Below are positions 56,942 to 64,000 of a DNA stretch of 64,000 nucleotides, piece by piece. The translations under genes were made by a program, and so were the position numbers. Origin of the DNA: Narthecium ossifragum (Eukaryota; Streptophyta; Magnoliopsida; Dioscoreales; Nartheciaceae); contig OY986963.1 in the NCBI GenBank assembly GCA_963920575.1, forward strand, positions 4,626,896-4,690,895, read 5' to 3'. Each line of letters begins with the position of its first letter. Positions within the stretch are counted from its first letter, which is position 1. Under the pieces are notes generated by a model. It searched no databases. It saw only the letters and a list, made by a program, of their open reading frames with translations, and was not told where the DNA came from.

Positions 56942-58382
56942 GATTAAAATATACTTTAATACTCTGTAGTTTCAGTATTATTATTTTACTATTTTTATTT
57001 TTAAAAATCACATTTTAGTATCATGTGATTTCATAACCTGACAATTTTTAATTCAGCCCGTTTATTGACTGGTTTTGCGAGAGAGAGAGAGACGCGAGGG
57101 GAGAGAGAGAGCACCCGCTGTGGAGGTTGACCCCACTGGCCGGACTCGTCAGACAAGGACGCCGAGACGTTTGTGGAGGTTGACCCCACTGGCCGGTACG
57201 GCCGGTACAAGGACCTCCTCGGCGCCGGCGCGATGAAGAAGGTGTACCGCGCGTTCGACCAGGAGGAGGGCATCGAGGTCGCGTGGAACCAGGTCCGCCT
57301 CCGCAACCTGGAGACCACCATGATCGAGCGCCTCTACTCGGAGGTCCGTCTCCTCCGCTCCCTCCGCCACGACAACATCATCGCCCTCTACCACGTCTGG
57401 GACGACGAGGAGCGCAAGACGATCTACTGGTGGGGCTCGATTACCTCCACCGCCACGACCATGCATCATCCACAGGGATCTCAATTGCAGCAATGTCTTC
57501 ATCAATGGCAACGTCGGCCAGGTATGCACACGCCCACCGCTCTTCCCATCTTTGGCTAAAAGAATGGTTTTTTTTTTTGGCATCTCAGAACGCAAGCTGT
57601 CCTTCGGCATTATTTTAATGTGTTTTCCATGGGGATATCTAAGTTGACTTTAATGGCTGTGGTGGTTGTAGGTGAAGATAGGCGACCTGGGCTTGGCGGC
57701 GATCGTGGGGAAGAGCCACGCGGCGCATTCAGTGATCGGGACGCCGGAGTACATGGCGCCGGAGCTGTACGAGGAGCAGTACACGGAGCAGGTAGACATA
57801 TACTCCTTCGGGATGTGCGTGCTGGAGATGGTTACCATGCAGATCCCCTACTGCGAGTGCGACTCCATTGCCAAGATCTACAAGAGGGTCACGGCCGGCG
57901 TGCCCCTGGCCCGCGTCCGCGACCCCGAGGTCAAGGCCTTCATCGAGCGGTGTCTTGGCAAGCCCCGCGCCAGGCCCTCCGCCTCCGAGCTCCTGCTTGA
58001 CCCGTTCTTCAACGGGCTCGACGACGAGGTCACCCCCAACACGCCTCCTCCGCTTGACGCACCCCGCGCCTCCTCTAATTGTTCGTGGCGCTGGGGTTGC
58101 GAACAACTTCGTGGTAGACTTCTCCCGGCTCCGGTTTTGATTGAGCTGGGGTCGCGCCTCCACAGCGGGTGCTCTCTCTCTCTCTCCCGCAAAATCAGTC
58201 AAAATAAATTAAATGAGTCAAAATTGAGTGAAAAGCCGGTTTATCATGACCCAGCAAACGACGTCTGCATAGCTAGATTAAATTGTTGTCAGGTTATGAA
58301 ATCACGTGGTAGTGATTTTTAAAGGTGAGAATAGTAGAATAATAATATATGAAATTACAGGGTATTAAAGTGCATTTTGGCC
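56942..58382. mobile_element. Pack-MULE with captured WNK kinase fragment
   Basis: A 1441-bp element with a perfect 9-bp duplication TTGAATAAA (56933-56941 and 58383-58391). The inverted ends are about 190-230 bp: left GATTAAAATATACTTTAATA; the reverse complement of the right reads GGCCAAAATGCACTTTAATA. Both continue through GATTTCATAACCTGACAA and on to GAGAGAGCACCCGCTGTGGA. The cargo is GC-rich, unlike its surroundings. A 24-bp piece of cargo (GTGGAGGTTGACCCCACTGG) is duplicated at the left arm/cargo junction (57119 and 57174). Confidence 0.93.
57156..58042 (+). pseudogene. Rearranged WNK (with-no-lysine) kinase fragment
   Basis: WNKs are Ser/Thr kinases whose ATP-binding Lys lies in the glycine-rich loop. 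Here the N-lobe reads [40 protein letters not shown], then [20 protein letters not shown] and WDDEERKT. The segment for the hinge and helices D-E is deleted. The catalytic loop is present at the DNA level (57432-57521) but in a shifted frame after LDYLHRHD. An intron (57522-57671, GT-AG) follows, then [55 protein letters not shown] and onward to [15 protein letters not shown]. No C-terminal regulatory region remains. The intron shows genomic capture. It is non-functional as a kinase. Confidence 0.9.
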
Positions 58383-58391
58383 TTGAATAAA

Positions 58392-60525
58392 TATGATAAA
58401 GGAATCACATCTAATACTGTTTGTCTATACACCAATTTATGCTACTCAGTGTGGTCTGATCTATGATTCTACTAATATATACTTCAAGTTCCTCAACATA
58501 TCCAGGGTCAAACATGACTACTATCAAAAAGAAAACCCTCAACAATCTCTGTCGTGATCAATTAACATCATGAAGATCCAGAGAATGTTCATCTTTGTTC
58601 CTGCTGGTAACTATAACAAGCTCTCTAACTATAAGAACTATTCCCCAATTCGTGCAGTTGTTGAGCTCTGTGTCACGCGTACCCCGGCCGACCATGTTAT
58701 TCCACTGGAACAGCAAATTTATTCTCGAGACATATTTGCAACTGCTGCTTTGCAAATAAAATCCATCTCATTTGCAAAGCATCTCCTCTCGTTTCAACAA
58801 CTGCTCTTGTTTCAGAGATCCAGAATTTATAACTTTCTCTCAAACACTGCAGTGCTTTGGAGCAAAGCAGACGACAACTCACATCCTGCCAAACAATTGT
58901 CCATGAGTATGAATTGAAAGAAACACCGTCTTCATTTTGGACATGTGCAATCTATCAACAAGATTTAAAACAGAATACCCAGCCAACTTAAACGTATGGT
59001 TTTCAAAGAACAAGGAAAGAAGGTTATCTGACATGTATATCATGAAAGAAAGGATATGGAAATTGGATGGTTTGATTTAAGAATATCAGGAAGAAAAGAG
59101 ACGCACACTCTCAATTTATGTGCACCAGAAATTACAAGTTACAATTTGATGGAGATTGATACAAAAAAGGGCCTTAGAATTGAATAGAAGTTCAGTATGA
59201 CCAAAGCATCGGAGAGAACTAAATTAAACGTTCAAGTGTCATGCTGCCATCTAACTTAAACAAGTTAAGGAATCAATTGGAAGACTGGACCATGGTGACA
59301 AAGTAGTGTTTTTAATTGGAAATATCGTGACAAAATCTCTCAACAAGTAGGAGCTTCTTATGTCACCTGCTCCGTGAGGAATGATTGATTCACTTGATGT
59401 TAAACACAGTATTGCAGCCAAATTACGCATAGTATCATGCTAAAGAAACAGAAGAAGAAAAATCAAACAGTTGATAAAATGATGTCAAAGAATCCTGAAC
59501 CCAGTGAAGGGAGTCCTAAAAAGCTCATACTATGTGCTCAATATGACTTACCGGCAGTCTGCTGATCTTCAACTTTATGCTATGGGTACGCAAAACACAA
59601 TATGAGATTATGAACAATAAACACTAGATCAATATGCCATTAGCATTTTCGACGTCACAAAAGACGATTCTACTTGTAAACAGTACAAATAGAATATATG
59701 AAATAAAAGGCACAGAGACCCAGGCTAAACCTCAATTGTAGTTTTACCTAATAGCATGATATCCCTAGATTTAGCAATAAAATTGTGTATGATTGGGCTT
59801 CTCACTCACCTTGAAACAAGTAGTCATGAGTCGAGTATCAATGTTTTTTGTTTCTTGCATCTGGAAGCTTGCTCATCACATAGTCTGCACAAGAAACTCG
59901 CACGATGTTACAAAGCAATTTAGTTCAAACATGCAAAAGCTTCTCCTAGATAATATGCTAAAGCTCATCCTATACACCTAAAATGGCCTCCTGGAGGCTT
60001 GGCAGTTAGCCACGGATAACCCTTTCAAGGTAAGTCATAGGCATACTAAGCAACTATGTACCCCCTTGATGTCCGCAGAGTCTCAGATATGATACACAAG
60101 ATCAGACACATAATTTCATCACTTCTCAATTAATACACAACCACTGACAAGATGAAAGTTGTCTTATTCCAAGATTGTTACATGACATACAAAAATCTTT
60201 TATAACTTGTTAACAAAACTGAAGTATAAACTCTCCAGATATGATGGTTTTACATAAGGCGAGAAAATAAATGCCAAAAAAACAATTGAAGAAAGATGAG
60301 AATAGGGATCACGCTTTATGACATTACTCAATGAACTGGTTTTGACATGTAACAAAAAGTTCCAATTCTTTGTTATTTCCCTAGTATGGACCTGAGTGAC
60401 GTGTATAATAACCATAGTTGCAGGAAGACTAAAACATTTGTCCTTCATTGAAGCTCACATGATCAACACATCACACCAAGTACAATCATGAAGAGAAGAA
60501 CAAGAAAGTTTTTTACACAATGAGA
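58392..60525. other. Unassigned DNA with exon-like blocks on the minus strand
   Basis: Three minus-strand blocks look coding: about 59864-59811 (MQETKNIDTRLMTTCFK before a GTGAGT donor); 59571-59551 plus 59437 downward (LKISRLP, then HDTMRNLAAILCLTSSES); and 58883-58698 (DVSCRLLCSKALQCLRES, then YKFWISETRAVVETRGD, then a stop, with a TTGGCAG acceptor). They could be 3' exons of the gene at 60526-62851, but I could not make the splice phases agree from exon to exon. Confidence 0.4.
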
Positions 60526-62851
60526 TTACCCGTCCCACATTCTTTTTCGTTGTGGAGTTGCAGCACTCAGTGTCTTCATATCTCCATTGCAAGTCGTCAA
60601 ACCTTCATGTTTGTGATCCACAGAAGCCAAGCCAGAACGATTTAATAGTTTTAACATCTCTGCAGAATTTGGAAATGCTGATGTTGTACGGATACGTTCC
60701 TTGAGATATTCCACCGCAATAAAACCTGATGAAAGATTAGAGCATAGAGTGAATGACCTGTGTAGCTTTTTACTTGGCACAAAAACTAAATATAAAAGCC
60801 CTGCTTCAAATGTTGAACATGAACAAGTTGTCTGATTTGCAAATTAATCACAGATTTAATAATAAAACCTAAGTTAGTCTTTCAAAAGGTAGAATACAGA
60901 CAAAGCTTAGGTAAACAAATGTTCCTTCAAATTCCTGGTATAGAACTCTAAACCACTTGACTTTGAAGTGACAGGAGACGATATATGTGAGGACCAAAAA
61001 CTAAGCGTTACCAATATAGAGAATACTTTTTAGCTCTTTGGGATATGTGTATTCATTTATCACACAGTATTTTGAATTCGGCACGACTGATAGCTGATTG
61101 ATGGAGACAAAGCTCAATATAATTTCAACTTAGATTAAAAAGTAATAATAGTCATGGAAGAATGTTAGTGAAAAACATGCTTTAACTCCACTAGCCAAGT
61201 CTAGATGAGCTTATTCTTTGTGAAGGGACAGCTGAAAACAATGTTAAATAATTAAGGAAAAATGAAGCACATAAAAGAGCAAAATGACATGGTATGTAAA
61301 GAAAGGTACTTAATGGCTCTTATGAATACCCCCCCAAACTTAATGTACACCATTGGGGGTTGGAAACAAAGGTGAAGGATTGAGAAGGAAGGTGACTCTT
61401 CTAGATTATTCATTTTCCACCCAAATCTCGAGTTAGCAATTACTAGTTAGGCTTTTAGAAGTAAAAGTTTGTCAATCTCAAACGGCCGGCTCATAAACAT
61501 GTGACAGTTCAATGGCAATTCCCCAAGAAATTATCTTATGCTCCCATCATTCAAGTGTATTAGCCCTTTGAGCATAGCCCAGAGCACACACATATACTTA
61601 CGAGACTTCCACGGATTAGAAAGATTGCTACTGGCATCATCAATCATGGTTGAGCATTCATTATAAACTAAGCTTATAACGGGGTAAAGATGTTCCTATG
61701 CGTTCAGGTGAAGATGTTCATAAGAAATACTCATCGAGTAGGTGTTTCTCACTCATCTTCATTATTTCTTCTTCCTTACCCAATCAATTCCAGTTAGCAA
61801 AAAAATTTAAGAGCTAAAGTGAATTACTTATGCTTCCAGCCTAAAAAGAAACAACTATTAAAAACTTCTTTATTGGAATAATGAAAAAAGACTGTTCCGG
61901 ATTACTAGCAATTACTTCGCTGAAGTTGCTCGTTCCTTGAAAAATAACAAACAGTAGTATTATCCTAGAAAACATGCAAAGAGGCAAACAAGCGATAAAG
62001 GTAATGCTAGTTCAGAAGAAACTCCAAATCAATAATATCTGACCAACCTGAAGCCCTGAAATTGAACATATGATCAATGCATTCAACAGTAGATAAAGAA
62101 ATGAATCTTACCCAGAGCTCGAAGCATTCTCAAATCAAATACTGTACTCATGTCCCCCTGGCCTGCATTTTTGGCACGCTGAATGGCCAGTTCTTTCAAA
62201 GAAACTAGCAGGTCCTGTAAAAGGTTACCAGATTAGTACACTGATGGCCTCAGATATTCAAAACAGCGTTACATACATGTATATGAACCCTAATTATTGA
62301 AATAGATAGATGGAGACGAATGCAACAATATTTGGGCAAAAAAGACTCCATCTTTGGTCATAAGTTGGATGTTAGAAACGAACAAGGACATGGAATAAAT
62401 TAGTTTGTTGATCTCAATTTGCTTCGTCAATGTGGGCCTCAATACTAAATCGGAACAAGCATACAGTGAGAGAAATAGCCCAATCCTTAGCCCTAAAGCA
62501 AAATGTATTGCCTGCAATCTCTGTCTCTAGACGATGCAATAAGCATGAACGCGTAAAACCAATTATCACGTAGCGAGACCAAAAGGATAGCAATACATAA
62601 GAAAGATGAACATGGATGGTCCTTTCCTAAAGACACGAAGAATTAAGCTAACAATAGCAAAAATAAGCACTAGCGCCATAGAAGGGGCCATTATAGACAG
62701 ACTTGGAGATGGAGGGAAGTGGTCAGGCACTCACGAGTTCGGACTCGGAGAGGGTGGAGAGCCACTCCAAATCCTCCGGACGAGCGGCCGCCTGGCGATC
62801 TTGGCGTGGACTGGGAAGCGGTTCGCCTTGCTTCTCCGGCGACGAACCCAT
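60526..62851 (-). CDS. Small plant protein of unknown function, three exons
   Basis: Exons 62851-62735, 62214-62112 and 60725-60526, all GT-AG, sum to 420 nt (139 residues plus stop). The protein begins MGSSPEKQGEPLPSPRQDRQ. It has a compact, probably helical core, LEWLSTLSESELDLLVSLKE, then LAIQRAKNAGQGDMSTVFDL, then RMLRALGFIAVEYLKERIRT. It ends with a polar tail (TPQRKRMWDG). There are no membrane segments, signal peptide or known motif. The Met at 62851 is chosen because the frame upstream enters a low-complexity Pro/Arg region; an upstream Met at 62965 is possible. Base 60530 also fits a GG|GTAATC donor, so the gene may continue into the exon-like blocks at 58.7-59.9 kb. I do not recognise the family. 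Confidence 0.65.
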
Positions 62852-63200
62852 CGCCGACCAAGTTTGTTTGACAGACCGGCACAGAGAGGGCAAAAGCAGC
62901 GGCTGTCGATCAAAATCAGATGGCCGCGATGGCTTGCACGCGGTCGGACGGATACGATTAATCAAGGCGAGGGATGGCCAGAGTCGAAGAAGGGCAGCGG
63001 CTGGAAATTCGAGGGAGGAGGAGGGGTCTTCGGATTGGAGGAAGGGAGGCGGTGGCGGTGATGACGCCAGGGGGTGGGGATGGTCGGTGGCCGGAGGGAC
63101 AAGGCGGCGTGCTGCCGCGGGGTTGGTGGAAGGAGGTCGTCGTGGTCGGACGGCGTGCGACGGCGGAGGGTAATATTAGGCTTGACTCACTCCGCACTCC
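62852..63200 (-). promoter_or_regulatory. GC-rich 5' region of the unknown minus-strand gene
   Basis: A GC-rich block that ends sharply into AT-rich DNA at about 63200, as expected for the leader and core promoter of a gene reading leftward. Long open frames on both strands here are side effects of composition. Confidence 0.4.
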
Positions 63201-64000
63201 TCTATTTTTTTAACCGCTAGATCTAGATCTAACGACTAGGACAGGTGGTCCTAAGTGTCCTTGCAAATTGGATCTATTAGCGAGATGCGCGCAAGAGTCC
63301 GATGCACGCACAAGCCTAGGGTCCATTGACCACTGTGGGCTGCTGCAGACTGCATGCAATCCGAGATCTAGAAAGACTCGTTATATCTTGGAAGTGGCTC
63401 CGCCTCTCCTGGCACCTGCCCACAACTTTGTGGCTGCGAGGAGACAAGAATTTTTCTTTAGAAACAGTGTTCAGCAATTTTTTCTTTGGATTAATTATAT
63501 GTTAATATTCATGAACTTAGTTGATAAAACTTAATGGCTAAAAATAACAGCTTCCATACAGGAGAAGAGGTCAACCGAGCCGCAGTGGATCCAAATCCAA
63601 AAGAAAAGTATCCGGTTCCTCCCGAGAGGTGAAGGATCCGATCCACTCACATGGTCATGACACCCATATATGAATGTACATGCATTACATACTAGTATAC
63701 TACTATTATATCTATTTTTATATATATGCATGTATCTATATATGTGTGAATAAATATATATCAATCTTATAAGGACTAAAAACGGTTACATCCGTTTCCT
63801 CCTTATAAGCCTGCCATTATTTCATATCCCATAAGTTAGATTTTTACATTTTTATCATGTTTCTAAGTTCCTAAGGTAGATTATAACCCTTATCATCCTT
63901 ATATGGAGCCTTTAGTGGGAGAGGTGGTTAATGAGGAGGAGAGGGTTGTGGATGGTTAATGGTTAATGGGGAAGTTGATGGGTGTTATCCTGCCAAGTGG
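63201..64000. other. Intergenic DNA, nothing recognised
   Basis: AT-rich, with TATATA-rich microsatellite-like DNA at about 63690-63770. No gene or RNA is supported. Confidence 0.5.

Noticed and set aside
58570..58917. 115-codon plus-strand ORF
   Set aside because: No motifs; the minus strand of the same DNA has a better exon-like frame with a splice acceptor.

Overview
This is nuclear DNA from a flowering plant. It has intron-containing genes with GT-AG splicing, CC-NBS-LRR resistance genes, a plant CDT1 gene and almost every class of plant transposon. The species cannot be fixed by reading alone; a monocot is my guess. A 200-base run of N at 42179-42378 marks a draft-assembly gap.

Layout. 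1-3276: low-complexity DNA with a broken LINE 3' end (zf-RVT plus RNase H) between two palindromic CTCGAG blocks, a 96-bp tandem repeat and long CT-rich tracts. 3286-14872: an 11.6-kb Mutator-like element (MULE) with a four-exon MURA-type transposase on + and a multi-exon Ulp1-type cysteine protease gene on -. Both genes are surrounded by and interspersed with arrays of the 11-mer GGTAGTTACTT. 15048-19148: a Pack-MULE with a perfect 9-bp target-site duplication, arms of about 650-720 bp and captured pieces of the WD40 gene CIA1 (CIAO1). 20830-23767 (-): a CC-NBS-LRR gene with one frameshift. About 21885-26415 is duplicated at 30200-39430. The second copy is a pseudogene without its LRR and is split in its intron by a PIF/Harbinger element (31174-35272). 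Comparing the copies shows empty sites for a foldback element, a Mutator-type MITE, a solo copia-like LTR and the Harbinger element. 27545-29800 holds a second GTTACTT-type array and a GC-rich minisatellite. 39745-39988 (-) is a broken acireductone dioxygenase exon, followed by nested MITEs and a third GTTACTT-type array.

42400-55322 (+): CDT1, the replication-licensing factor, with seven coding exons totalling 1782 nt (593 codons plus stop). Its fourth coding intron is enlarged to 8.8 kb by a 7.2-kb Ty3/gypsy chromovirus (45403-52567, minus orientation). 56942-58382: a second Pack-MULE, with a perfect 9-bp duplication, carrying a rearranged WNK kinase fragment. 60526-62851 (-): a small three-exon gene of unknown function, possibly longer at its 3' end.

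Host genes that look usable are CDT1, the unknown 60.5-62.9 kb gene and, frameshift aside, the first CNL. The rest is mobile or repetitive. The main theme is Mutator-superfamily activity: four elements with 9-bp or near-9-bp target duplications, two of which captured host gene fragments and one of which carries its own SUMO-protease-like gene.
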